A stretch of DNA of 64,000 nucleotides from a virus. Position 1 is the first letter of the stretch. Each line of letters opens with the position of its first letter. The notes beneath the pieces are model-generated. The model saw only the letters and a program-made list of their open reading frames with translations. It was not told the origin of the DNA and ran no database searches. The DNA lies in IMG/VR virus record IMGVR_UViG_3300032323_000716, positions 51,831 to 115,830 of that record; one strand, 5' to 3'. Positions 27,370-35,777 of the stretch are shown piece after piece. The position numbers and the translations under genes are program-made.

Positions 27370-28349
27370 TTATTAGAATATCTCTTGATGTCTGCTTCAA
27401 CCATCATTTTAACAAGTCCGTCAAAATCTGTTCTACGCTTCCAACCTAGTACAGTTTCTGCCTTTGCAGGATTGCCGCATAGACTATGTAATTCTGCAGG
27501 ACGTACAAATGCCGGGTTGGTTTCAATATATTTTTGCCAATCTTCAATGCCAGCATGTTTAAATGCACGTTCTAATAAATCGCCAATTGTATACTGTACT
27601 CCGGTAGCAATAACATAGTCGCCTGGCTCTGGTTGTTGTAACATTAACCACATGGCTTCAACAAAGTCGCCAGCAAATCCCCAGTCACGTTTTGCATCTA
27701 GATTGCCTAAGACAATTTTATCAGCAAGGCCCATTTTGATTTTAGCAACGCCGTCTGTAATTTTACGTGTGACAAATTCTTTACCTCTAATTGGTGATTC
27801 GTGATTAAACAAAATACCATTTGATGCATGTAGGCTATAACTTTCACGGAAATTTACAGTCATCCAGTAGGCATACAACTTGGCAACACCGTACGGGCTA
27901 CGAGGCCAGAATGGAGTTTTTTCATCTTGCTGTCCTCCGGAGATTTCTATGCTGTTTCCAAACATTTCTGAGGTACTGGCTTGATAATATTTGGTATCAG
28001 GATTGTGTTGCTTGATAGCATTTAGGATATTTAACGGGCCAACCGCATTAACTTCGGTAGTTAGTTTATTGAGATCCCAACTGGCTCCAACGAAACTTTG
28101 TGCAGCAAGATTATAAAATTCACTTGGCTTTAAACTTTTGACCAAATGATTCATACAGCCGTCATCTGTGATATCGCCGGTGATCAATTCCACTTCATTT
28201 TCAATTCCTAAGAATTTAATATTGTCTAAATTTGGATTAGAATAACGTTTGACTAGCCCGTACACTTTATAATTTTTTTCTAAAAGTAATTTAGCAAGAT
28301 ACGGCCCATCTTGCCCTGTCATCCCTGTGACAAATGCGATTTTTTTCAT
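27366..28349 (-). CDS. gmd: GDP-mannose 4,6-dehydratase
   Basis: 327 aa. Converts GDP-mannose to GDP-4-keto-6-deoxymannose, the precursor of fucose, rhamnose-type and perosamine sugars. SDR signature TGMTGQDGPYLAKLL, NLAAQSFVGASW, catalytic YGVAK after STSEMFGN, and the family piece LFNHESPIRGKEFVTRKI. RDWGFAGDFVEAMW also fits. Length is near the usual 350-370 aa. Its leader has a late promoter. GC and codon choice look a little closer to bacterial genes than those of its AT-rich neighbours. Confidence 0.95.
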   Translation of the reverse strand: MKKIAFVTGMTGQDGPYLAKLLLEKNYKVYGLVKRYSNPNLDNIKFLGIENEVELITGDITDDGCMNHLVKSLKPSEFYNLAAQSFVGASWDLNKLTTEVNAVGPLNILNAIKQHNPDTKYYQASTSEMFGNSIEISGGQQDEKTPFWPRSPYGVAKLYAYWMTVNFRESYSLHASNGILFNHESPIRGKEFVTRKITDGVAKIKMGLADKIVLGNLDAKRDWGFAGDFVEAMWLMLQQPEPGDYVIATGVQYTIGDLLERAFKHAGIEDWQKYIETNPAFVRPAELHSLCGNPAKAETVLGWKRRTDFDGLVKMMVEADIKRYSNK

Positions 28350-28375
28350 AGCGATCCTATATAAAGTAAGCAGTT

Positions 28376-28382
28376 TATTTAT
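28376..28382 (-). promoter_or_regulatory. Late promoter for gmd
   Basis: ATAAATA on the - strand, 27 bases before the gmd start. Confidence 0.6.
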
Positions 28383-28397
28383 TAAAGCAGAAAACGC

Positions 28398-28793
28398 TCA
28401 TCGCAATTTCCACTGAAAGTAAGTTTTGTGGATTTCTACAATTTGGTAGTTGTGAGATTTCAAAAAATTTTGATTTTCCTTAGAAATCAATTCTGGACCT
28501 TCGATGATTATCAAAGAACTCCATCTTTTGAACAACGGTAATAGATCTACTAGATGATTTTGATGATCCAAGTCGAGTAAAATTAAATCAACATCGTGTA
28601 AAGAATGAATATTGTCAAAATTTTCTCTATAAACGATATTTCTCGCACGTATGATCCGCCGATGATTGTCAACTAGAAAAATTGTGTTATAAGAATCTAT
28701 GATTTCTTGAACATTTCCCCAAGCATTGCCAACGACCAAGACATTTCGGGCTTTTTTGTTTAACTTTTTTATCCGTTTAGCAAATTTACTCAT
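28398..28793 (-). CDS. Small Rossmann-like protein, possible degenerate methyltransferase
   Basis: 131 aa. RNVLVVGNAWGNVQEII looks like a nucleotide-binding first loop, with NTIFLVDNHRR as second strand and DLILLDLDHQNHL as fourth. This is half the length of a usual methyltransferase. Basic N-terminus (KRIKKLNKKAR). Activity is doubtful. Confidence 0.5.
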   Translation of the reverse strand: MSKFAKRIKKLNKKARNVLVVGNAWGNVQEIIDSYNTIFLVDNHRRIIRARNIVYRENFDNIHSLHDVDLILLDLDHQNHLVDLLPLFKRWSSLIIIEGPELISKENQNFLKSHNYQIVEIHKTYFQWKLR

Positions 28794-28817
28794 GGTTTAA
28801 TTATTAAATACTAGGAT

Positions 28818-28825
28818 ATTTATAT
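28818..28825 (-). promoter_or_regulatory. Late promoter (-), with TTAAATACT for the + strand gene nearby
   Basis: TATAAATA on the - strand, 24 bases before the ATG at 28793. The same 37-base gap holds TTAAATACT on the + strand (28805-28813) before the gene at 28831. Confidence 0.6.
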
Positions 28826-28830
28826 TCTAG

Positions 28831-29658
28831 ATGAAATTCAAATTATGGAGAGAGCATGGTGCTCTCAATAGCCCTCCTATCTTTGCCGCTGTTGAGCAGG
28901 GACTCAAAAAAATCGGCATGACTGTGGTCGACAGAGATCAAGACATTGATGTGATATGGTCAGTTTTGTGGCAAGGTCGTATGATGCCAAATAAAATCAT
29001 CTACGAAAAGGCCAAATTATTGAACAAGCCAATAATGATCATAGAAGTTGGTAATCTCTTAAGAGGAAGCACTTGGAGAATCAGTCTTGATCATATACAT
29101 GGTTTGGGAACTTTTGCCAACAGCAATAATCTTGATATACACAGACCAAAAAAATTAGGTATAGCATTAAAAAATATCAAAAATTCTAGAAAAGATTCCA
29201 TACTGATTGCCTGCCAACATGCCAATAGTCTACAATGGGCAGGCCAGCCTACTATAGGACATTGGGTGTACAAGACTGTTGAAGAAGTGCGTCAATACTC
29301 TGACAGGCCTATAATAGTTCGACCCCATCCGAGATCACCTATTTCCATAAAATTGCCAGGAGTTGAAGTTATTACGCCTGCAAAAGTACCTAACACCTAT
29401 GATGACTTTAATATTTCGTATGACCATCATTGTGTGATCAATTACAATAGTGGTCCGGCTGTAAAGGCTGCCATAGAAGGAACACCAGTCATCTGTGACC
29501 AAACCAGTTTGGCATGGCCTGTCTCAGATAAAATTGAAAATTTAGACAAAATTTCACTTCCGGATAGAGAAGATTGGTTTTTAAAACTTTGTCATACCGA
29601 ATGGACTGTGCCTGAATTGCAAAACGGTGAACCATTTTCTAGATTGTTTTTAAAATAA
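28831..29658 (+). CDS. Capsule-type (GT-B-like) glycosyltransferase, paralogue 3
   Basis: 275 aa. Shares CVINYNSGPAVKAAIEGTPV and ISLPDREDWFLKLCHTEWTVPELQNGEPF with the two paralogues upstream, plus PIIVRPHPRSP where paralogue 2 has IVIRAHPGDKK. Last gene of the glycan island. Confidence 0.66.
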   Translation: MKFKLWREHGALNSPPIFAAVEQGLKKIGMTVVDRDQDIDVIWSVLWQGRMMPNKIIYEKAKLLNKPIMIIEVGNLLRGSTWRISLDHIHGLGTFANSNNLDIHRPKKLGIALKNIKNSRKDSILIACQHANSLQWAGQPTIGHWVYKTVEEVRQYSDRPIIVRPHPRSPISIKLPGVEVITPAKVPNTYDDFNISYDHHCVINYNSGPAVKAAIEGTPVICDQTSLAWPVSDKIENLDKISLPDREDWFLKLCHTEWTVPELQNGEPFSRLFLK

Positions 29659-29662
29659 AAAC

Positions 29663-29691
29663 TTGACTTTTAGTCCTTAGGTGTGTACAAT
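29663..29691 (+). promoter_or_regulatory. Sigma70-type promoter
   Basis: TTGACT, exact 17-bp spacer, TACAAT. The -10 box ends six bases before the ATG at 29698. Confidence 0.75.
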
Positions 29692-29697
29692 AATAAT

Positions 29698-30897
29698 ATG
29701 TCAAATTTGTCATATATAGAAGATATTTTTAATCAGTTCTACACTTTGATCTATCAACAACAACTGTTGATTTCAAAACAAGATCTTACGGCTACTTATA
29801 GCCTACATGAATATTGTGTGGACGACAATAAATTTCTCACATTGAATCAATCCAACTATCTTTTAAAGATTTTATCCAGATATCAATCCGAATCTGCTCA
29901 ACTAGGTTTAGATTATAAAGATAATCTAATTAGTCCACAATGGAAAAAAGTCTTTAGGACTTTGGATCTTTCTAAGAAAGTTTTTGTCGAACAAGACAAA
30001 GACAAAAAATGGTGGATTTGCCTCAAATTTCCATTTTCTCTCAAAGAAACTTTTGACAACGAAATTAAAAATGAAAGATCAAATAGTGATAACAATAAAT
30101 GGGATCACGACAGAAAATTAAGGTTAGTTGAAGTTTATAAACACAATGTAATGCACATAAACGAGTTTGTAAATCATCATGGATTTGACATAGATAACAC
30201 GTTTTTATCGCTGGTCAGCGAAGTTGAAGAGATCTGGCAGCAACAAGATTCTATCACTACCTATGCAGTATACGAAGACAACTCAGTTAGACTGGTCAAT
30301 GCAGTAGCCGATGCAGAGACCTATTTTAATGAGAGAAAAACTGGCATTTACGAAGAGGACATTTTCTTGGCAAAAACCATGGGATATCCACTGAGATTGT
30401 CAAAAATTGCTGATTCGGTTTTAGAGAACATTTGTTCAAAAAATACAAATCAGTTTTGGTTAAAAGAAAATAATAAATTTTTTGAACTTCATAACCAGGC
30501 AGGTGGTAAGTCTGCAATCCTTTTAGATAGGAATACCAAAGATATTGTAGGATGGTTGAAAAAATTCGTTTATGAAGCAGAAAATGCTGGTTGTAAAGAT
30601 CAGATTAAAATCTGTTTTAGAGAAAGCGGAGACGATCATTCTGGATTGAATTCTTGGATCAAAGAAAATAATCTAGGCGGAAAAGTCGAACAAGGTAAGA
30701 TTTTTATTTTTCTACAAAAGCCACCTAAGTGGTTGTTTAGAGACAAAATAGATGTTAAAATTGTAGGTACGAATTGCTATGTACCACCACTAAGCGATTC
30801 TATAACAGCACCGTGGTTATTTGCTCATCCTTGTCTATGTTATCTAGGAGACATAAAGCCAACGGTCATAAGGAACTATAAAATTGTCAGTGTGTAA
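29698..30897 (+). CDS. Conserved-looking protein upstream of uvsW, unknown function
   Basis: 399 aa from the ATG at 29698 (MSNLSYIEDIF). A frame start at 29683 lies inside the promoter and is rejected. The protein is helical at the N-terminus, with a charged centre and an alpha/beta C-terminal part (CKDQIKICFRESGDDHSGLN, KIFIFLQKPPKWLF, DVKIVGTNCYVPP). I recognise no family. The predicted transcription start falls at or next to the ATG, so the message may be leaderless. Overlaps uvsW by 14 bases. Confidence 0.7.
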   Translation: MSNLSYIEDIFNQFYTLIYQQQLLISKQDLTATYSLHEYCVDDNKFLTLNQSNYLLKILSRYQSESAQLGLDYKDNLISPQWKKVFRTLDLSKKVFVEQDKDKKWWICLKFPFSLKETFDNEIKNERSNSDNNKWDHDRKLRLVEVYKHNVMHINEFVNHHGFDIDNTFLSLVSEVEEIWQQQDSITTYAVYEDNSVRLVNAVADAETYFNERKTGIYEEDIFLAKTMGYPLRLSKIADSVLENICSKNTNQFWLKENNKFFELHNQAGGKSAILLDRNTKDIVGWLKKFVYEAENAGCKDQIKICFRESGDDHSGLNSWIKENNLGGKVEQGKIFIFLQKPPKWLFRDKIDVKIVGTNCYVPPLSDSITAPWLFAHPCLCYLGDIKPTVIRNYKIVSV

Positions 30898-32338
30898 GTT
30901 AGTAATCAAAGACGAAGTTAATATCAAAGTTGAAGGACTCAGTGTCGAAACTAGACGTAAAGTTGTCAACGCACTGAAATATGATCTGCCCTATGCAAGA
31001 CACATGCCGGCTTATAAATTAGGTAGATGGGACGGCACAAAAACATTTTTTGGTATTGGCGGAACTGGTTATCTTGCACATCTAGATGTTATACTTCCTA
31101 TTATAGAAGACTCTGGATACGACATTGAAGTTGAAGATTTACGTGAAAATAATTCACTAAAGTTTGTACCGATAGGAGAAAACTATTGGGCTGATCAAGG
31201 TAAGACTTGGCCTAAAGGTCATCCGCAAGCAGGCCAACCTATCGTGCTTAGAGATTATCAGTATGACGTTGTTAACAAGTTTTTAGAAAATCCACAATCA
31301 TTACAGGAGGTAGCAACAGGTGCAGGCAAAACAATTACTACAGCGACGTTGTCGCATCTTTGTGAACCGTATGGTCGTACGATGGTTATTGTTCCGAACA
31401 AATCGCTTGTTGTCCAAACTGAAGAAGACTACAAAAATCTAGGCCTTGATGTCGGTGTGTATTTCGGTGATAGAAAAGAATTAAATCGCACACATACTAT
31501 CTGCACTTGGCAGAGTTTAAATGTGTTAGAAAAGAAAGGCTATGACGATGATACGCTAACACTAGCAGAATTCTGCGAAGGTGTATGTGCTATTATTATT
31601 GACGAAGTTCATCAAGCCAAGGCAGATGTGTTAATGAGATTGGCTACACAAAACTTCCGTAACTGTCCTATACGGTGGGGACTCACAGGCACAATACCTA
31701 GAGAAAAGTGGGAATTTCAAAGCCTATTAGCCAGCATAGGACCTGTAATTAATCGTGTCAGTGCCCATGATCTGCAACAGAAAGATGTGTTGGCTCAATT
31801 AGATATACAGGTATTGCAGACCACTGATGTACAAGTTTTTAGATCCTATCAAGAAGAATATACCTGGTTAGTCAGTGACGAAAGGCGGCTAGATTGGATT
31901 GCACAAAAAATACAATCTATCTCAGAAAACGGTAATACTCTTGTTCTAGTAGGAAGAATAGATACTGGAGACAAGATAATAAAAAGAATTCCCGATGCAG
32001 TTTTTATCAATGGTTCTGTAAAATTAGACGACAGGAAAGAAGAATATGATGAGATTAAAACGAGCGATGGCAAGATTATTGTGGCGACTTATGGTGTGGC
32101 CGCTGTGGGTATTAATATCCCTAGGATTTTTAATCTGGTTCTTTTGGAGCCCGGAAAAAGCTTTGTCAGGGTTATACAAAGTATTGGGCGAGGCATTAGA
32201 CGAGCAGAAGACAAAGACTTCGTACAAATCTGGGACATCACTTCGACCTGTAAGTATGCCAAACGACACCTTACGGAACGTAAGAAGTATTACAAAGAAG
32301 CCAAATATCCATTTACATTAACTAAAATTATTCTATGA
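30884..32338 (+). CDS. uvsW: UvsW RNA/DNA helicase
   Basis: 484 aa. Superfamily 2 helicase that drives branch migration and ends origin R-loops in T4. N-terminal DNA-binding region ends in RHMPAYKLGRWDG, as in T4 UvsW. Motif I is ATGAGKT, motif II is IIIDEVH, and motif VI is QSIGRGIRR. The start is a TTG at 30884, 10 bases after AAGGA; a GTG at 30890 is the alternative. No ATG is available near the conserved N-terminus. Confidence 0.93.
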   Translation: MSVCKLVIKDEVNIKVEGLSVETRRKVVNALKYDLPYARHMPAYKLGRWDGTKTFFGIGGTGYLAHLDVILPIIEDSGYDIEVEDLRENNSLKFVPIGENYWADQGKTWPKGHPQAGQPIVLRDYQYDVVNKFLENPQSLQEVATGAGKTITTATLSHLCEPYGRTMVIVPNKSLVVQTEEDYKNLGLDVGVYFGDRKELNRTHTICTWQSLNVLEKKGYDDDTLTLAEFCEGVCAIIIDEVHQAKADVLMRLATQNFRNCPIRWGLTGTIPREKWEFQSLLASIGPVINRVSAHDLQQKDVLAQLDIQVLQTTDVQVFRSYQEEYTWLVSDERRLDWIAQKIQSISENGNTLVLVGRIDTGDKIIKRIPDAVFINGSVKLDDRKEEYDEIKTSDGKIIVATYGVAAVGINIPRIFNLVLLEPGKSFVRVIQSIGRGIRRAEDKDFVQIWDITSTCKYAKRHLTERKKYYKEAKYPFTLTKIIL

Positions 32339-33042
32339 ATTTCTTTAAGCCTAAAAATAAAAAAATACAATTACAATGCCATACAACTATGCAGAGTCTT
32401 ATAGATCTGTTTCCTCCAGAGGTTAATAAAGAAGGATTGCCTAGTTGGTATAAAGACTTGCCTAAAGAAGAAGGTTGGGTAACAATTAGACATTGTAACG
32501 GATTTCAAGACCTTTATAAGAATAGTATTATAATTAGATCTTGGTCCGACATAGACATTGAAGTAAGACCGGACGGATCTATAGCGTATGATTTTGCCTG
32601 TAAAGATGAAATTAAAGTACCGCTAGAAAGACATCACATTGACAGTCAGGCAGCCAATGCATGGCCTGGATATTGCAATATAAAATTGATGAGTCCTTGG
32701 TATTTTAAAACAGAAAATATGCATAAATGGTTGATGTTGGCACCCACATGGGATCAAAAAGATCCGTTAGAGTTTGGTATAGTTCCGGGTGTTGTTGAAT
32801 TCAAATATCAACATGTAACAAATATCAATTGTCTATTAAAATTAAAACCCGAACCTTATACAATCCATATCAAGGCAGGCCAAGCACTGGTACAACTATT
32901 GCCGCTGTTTGATGAAGATTGGGAAATGAATATTGAATTATTTGATGACCGAGACTGGGTAAAATATTTCGGAAGATGGAATCATGCGTTTGGTCTGTCT
33001 TACCAAAAAACGAGAGCGATGCTGGAGAAAAAGAAAAAATGA
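32335..33042 (+). CDS. Conserved protein downstream of uvsW, unknown function
   Basis: 235 aa, ATGA overlap with uvsW. A beta-rich protein with an aromatic, Pro-rich opening (LPSWYKDLPKEEG), a WPGYCNIKLMSPWYF strand and IHIKAGQALVQLLPLF near the end. Begins a chain of ten overlapping genes, so it is cotranscribed with replication genes. No function known to me. Confidence 0.65.
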   Translation: MNFFKPKNKKIQLQCHTTMQSLIDLFPPEVNKEGLPSWYKDLPKEEGWVTIRHCNGFQDLYKNSIIIRSWSDIDIEVRPDGSIAYDFACKDEIKVPLERHHIDSQAANAWPGYCNIKLMSPWYFKTENMHKWLMLAPTWDQKDPLEFGIVPGVVEFKYQHVTNINCLLKLKPEPYTIHIKAGQALVQLLPLFDEDWEMNIELFDDRDWVKYFGRWNHAFGLSYQKTRAMLEKKKK

Positions 33043-33545
33043 GAATATTAACACTAAACAATAGAGCCTTTGATTTAAATGAATTACCAGATGAGGTCGA
33101 CGAAGATACTAGATTCAGTGTACTAGATAATAGTAACCCACAAGATCCAGATTTCTTTTTTATGCCTTTGATATTTTTGGAATCGTTTAATAGTCCGGCA
33201 ATATTATTAAACATAGGCGGACACGAAGTACAAATGCCGTTGGATTGGTGCATGGTAGTCGGTGACAAAGAATGCGGGCTTGACCCAGAAGTACTACCGC
33301 TGACTAGCATTAATGAACGAGGGTTTGATGCACTGATTTTTAATCCTGTTAACGGATTTAGAGCAGAGTACATGCCAATTGAAATATTAAACATCTATCA
33401 AGATGTAAGATGGTACTTTCCTAAAATGAAAAACGGTCAATTGTTAACTGTGCCATTACATGATGGCGATAGTCCACCATGTGCGTTTTTTGTCAAAGAA
33501 GTTTCTAGACAAAGCGAAGTTCTACAATTACACAAAATGATATAA
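33039..33545 (+). CDS. Conserved protein, unknown function
   Basis: 168 aa from the ATGA overlap at 33039; an earlier in-frame start lies inside the preceding gene. Two related halves may be present: DNSNPQDPDFFFMPLIFLESF early and VRWYFPKMKNGQLLTVPLHDG late. VVGDKECGLDPEVLPLTSIN sits between. Function unknown. Confidence 0.65.
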   Translation: MRILTLNNRAFDLNELPDEVDEDTRFSVLDNSNPQDPDFFFMPLIFLESFNSPAILLNIGGHEVQMPLDWCMVVGDKECGLDPEVLPLTSINERGFDALIFNPVNGFRAEYMPIEILNIYQDVRWYFPKMKNGQLLTVPLHDGDSPPCAFFVKEVSRQSEVLQLHKMI

Positions 33546-33778
33546 TGCCATTAGACAGTATAATGTACCAAAATGATGCATTTAACCGTCGTTGTATAGG
33601 TTGGCAGTTAAAGTACTCACTATGGCCAAGACGCTGTTATTATACTGGTAAAATGTTATGGTTTACATTAGCGTATATGGGAACATCTGTGTTGACTGGG
33701 CCAGGTGAATCTATAGTTGAATATAGATGGTGCGAAAGACACGAATACTTATTTTTAAAAATTAGAGGAACAATATGA
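33545..33778 (+). CDS. Small protein, unknown function
   Basis: 77 aa, TAATG overlap with the gene before and ATGA overlap with the gene after. Aromatic and basic (RRCIGWQLKYSLWPRRCYY) with a possible amphipathic segment. Function unknown. Confidence 0.6.
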   Translation: MPLDSIMYQNDAFNRRCIGWQLKYSLWPRRCYYTGKMLWFTLAYMGTSVLTGPGESIVEYRWCERHEYLFLKIRGTI

Positions 33779-34131
33779 AAGCAGGAAAAGTATGGGGACA
33801 AACAGAACTCCTTGAAGCCAACGGTGTGTTAGAGTTTCACCGTATTGAAGCCAAAAAAGGCGGCACATGTTCCAAACATAAACACAAATATAAATGGAAT
33901 GGTTTCTTTGTAGAAAAAGGCGAAATGATTATTCGTGTTTGGAAAAACAATTATGACCTAGTTGACGAAACACTACTAAAAGCAGGTGAATACACAAAGG
34001 TAGCACCTGGAGAATTTCATCAATTCGAAGCAGTTACTGACTGTGTTGCCTTTGAACTCTATTGGGCAGAATTTGATCACGACGACATCGAACGTGAAAC
34101 TGTAGGATTTGCAAAAAATGGGAAATCTTAA
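33775..34131 (+). CDS. Cupin-domain protein
   Basis: 118 aa. Single cupin barrel: FHRIEAKKGGTCSKHKHKYK supplies clustered His residues, GEMIIRVWKNNYDL and LKAGEYTKVAPGEFHQFEAV the second motif. It resembles the cupin half of the 21215 fusion and sugar-nucleotide cupins. Placement among replication genes leaves its substrate open. Confidence 0.72.
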   Translation: MKAGKVWGQTELLEANGVLEFHRIEAKKGGTCSKHKHKYKWNGFFVEKGEMIIRVWKNNYDLVDETLLKAGEYTKVAPGEFHQFEAVTDCVAFELYWAEFDHDDIERETVGFAKNGKS

Positions 34132-34393
34132 ACCTGGTGCTACTTATACCTACGAACACCAAGATGGTGTTGTGTATGCTACCGAATCTGGTACAACAGA
34201 TAAAAAGGTTATTGGCTGGGACTATAAATTTGATCCACGAACCGGCGACGGTAGACCGTTACGCGAACATATTTTAGAAGATAAAATGTGGGGAGATATT
34301 CGTCGGATGGCTCTAACCAATCCTGCTTTACAAAAGGCGTTGGATCGTGCTATAATGCTTTATCACCTGAGTAAAGAAAATGGGAAAAAATAA
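34118..34393 (+). CDS. Small protein, unknown function
   Basis: 91 aa from the ATG at 34118 (MGNLKPGATYTYEH). A beta-rich front (VVYATESGTTDKKVIGWDY) and helical back (LQKALDRAIMLYHL). A very similar opening occurs in many T4-like aquatic phages from memory, always near replication genes. Function unknown. Confidence 0.65.
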   Translation: MGNLKPGATYTYEHQDGVVYATESGTTDKKVIGWDYKFDPRTGDGRPLREHILEDKMWGDIRRMALTNPALQKALDRAIMLYHLSKENGKK

Positions 34394-34859
34394 ACACGTA
34401 GACCTATTCAAAGATATGATACCCGCAGTGGACATGGGTATCAAAGAATTGTGGGATGCCTCTCCAGAAGAAGGTCGCAAAGAGATCAAAGGCGATCTAT
34501 GGACTCTCAATAGATATATCAGTAGTTGCAAAACCAATAACAGAGAACTACAAGAACATTATGTTCTAACTACTAACGAGTTTTACAATAAAAATTGGGC
34601 GGGAATACAACATCATCCCAAATTGCAATGGCTCACGTTAGTAATGTGCGGCCATGAAAGTAAAAAAACTCAATTCCATGAATGGATTCCGTTAAAAGTT
34701 CATAAGAATAAAAAAGAAGAATTTTTAGCAGAACAATTTCCTAATATGAAAATGGCTGACATTGAAACACTAGCAGCCATTACAACTGATGAAGAAATCA
34801 AAGAATATGCTCAGAGCCTTGGTTGGGACAAAAAACAAATCAATGGAATTAAACTATAA
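34380..34859 (+). CDS. Possible clamp-loader small subunit gp62-like
   Basis: 159 aa. Position in the replication operon, size, and the shape of the protein suggest T4 gp62, which bridges the gp44 ATPase ring. The supporting pieces are LWTLNRYISSCK, HHPKLQWLTLVMCGH followed by a KKTQFHEW segment, and a closing DIETLAAITTDEEIKEYAQSLGW that parallels the T4 C-terminus. No gp44 or gp45 is in this window. Sequence evidence is weak. Confidence 0.45.
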   Translation: MGKNKHVDLFKDMIPAVDMGIKELWDASPEEGRKEIKGDLWTLNRYISSCKTNNRELQEHYVLTTNEFYNKNWAGIQHHPKLQWLTLVMCGHESKKTQFHEWIPLKVHKNKKEEFLAEQFPNMKMADIETLAAITTDEEIKEYAQSLGWDKKQINGIKL

Positions 34860-35526
34860 GTGTGAATACTGTCAAAAACTTTTTGCCAAAGAAAAAACTT
34901 TGGTTGTGCATATCTGTGAACAAAAACGTAGACATATCAGTCGAAATGAAAAACATGTACAAGCAGGACTTTTGACCTTTCAGAAATTTTATGACTTCGC
35001 ACAAAAAGGTAAAACAAAAAAAACATTTGACGATTTTGTAGATAGTCCGTATTACACAGCATTTGTAAAATTTGGCAGTTTTCTTGTTAACACTAATCCT
35101 ATCTATCCAGAAATGTTTATAGACTATGTAGTAAAAAGCGGCGTTAAAATAGATCATTGGTGCAGAGATGAACTATATGACACCTACATCAGCGAGTTGA
35201 TCAAGAACGAACCGGCCGACGGTGCAATACAAAGATCTATAACTACTATGATGGATTGGTCTGATAAAAACAATGCTCCTTGGGAACACTATTTTGCATA
35301 TGTAAATTTAAACAGAGCCACCCATGATATTAAAGAAGGATTAATAAGTCCTTGGCTAGTATTAAATACAAAGTCCGGTAAAGAGATGCTTCAACGTATG
35401 AATGATGAGCAGTTAGAAATCATTGGTGCTGTCATAGATCCGCAGTATTGGATAAGAAAGTTTAAATCTTTGCCGGCAGACATTGAATTGATCAAAGACG
35501 TAGTCAAGGAGGCTAAGATACTATAA
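34843..35526 (+). CDS. C2H2 zinc-finger protein, unknown function
   Basis: 227 aa from the ATG at 34843. The N-terminus has CEYCQKLFAKEKTLVVHIC, a single C2H2-like finger whose last ligand is Cys, followed by a basic EQKRRHISR. The remainder is helical with YTAFVKFGSFL and DIKEGLISPWLVLN. It overlaps the gene before by 17 bases and the one after by one. A nucleic-acid-binding role is inferred from the finger alone. Confidence 0.65.
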   Translation: MELNYKCEYCQKLFAKEKTLVVHICEQKRRHISRNEKHVQAGLLTFQKFYDFAQKGKTKKTFDDFVDSPYYTAFVKFGSFLVNTNPIYPEMFIDYVVKSGVKIDHWCRDELYDTYISELIKNEPADGAIQRSITTMMDWSDKNNAPWEHYFAYVNLNRATHDIKEGLISPWLVLNTKSGKEMLQRMNDEQLEIIGAVIDPQYWIRKFKSLPADIELIKDVVKEAKIL

Positions 35527-35777
35527 TGAGCAAGAGAAAAATTGTTGAAGAAAAGATTAAAGAATTAGAAGAAGCCATTGAAGAAGAGACTCTTGCTGAA
35601 AATGAAGAATACATCTCTAGAGATGATTTAGATATTGAAGTTCGGGTAATGCAAGATGAACCGGTGATTATGGTACAGTTTTCTGGCTTTGAAGATCACG
35701 AAGATGCAGAAGAATATGCACAATTTCTAGCAGATAATTTACCGTTATTGTTGTTTGAAACTACAAGGATACAGTAA
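35526..35777 (+). CDS. Small acidic coiled-coil protein
   Basis: 83 aa. A Lys/Glu helix at the start (KIKELEEAIEEETLAENEE), then a beta-type part with MVQFSGFEDHEDAEEYAQFL. TAATG overlaps on both sides. Function unknown. Confidence 0.6.
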   Translation: MSKRKIVEEKIKELEEAIEEETLAENEEYISRDDLDIEVRVMQDEPVIMVQFSGFEDHEDAEEYAQFLADNLPLLLFETTRIQ

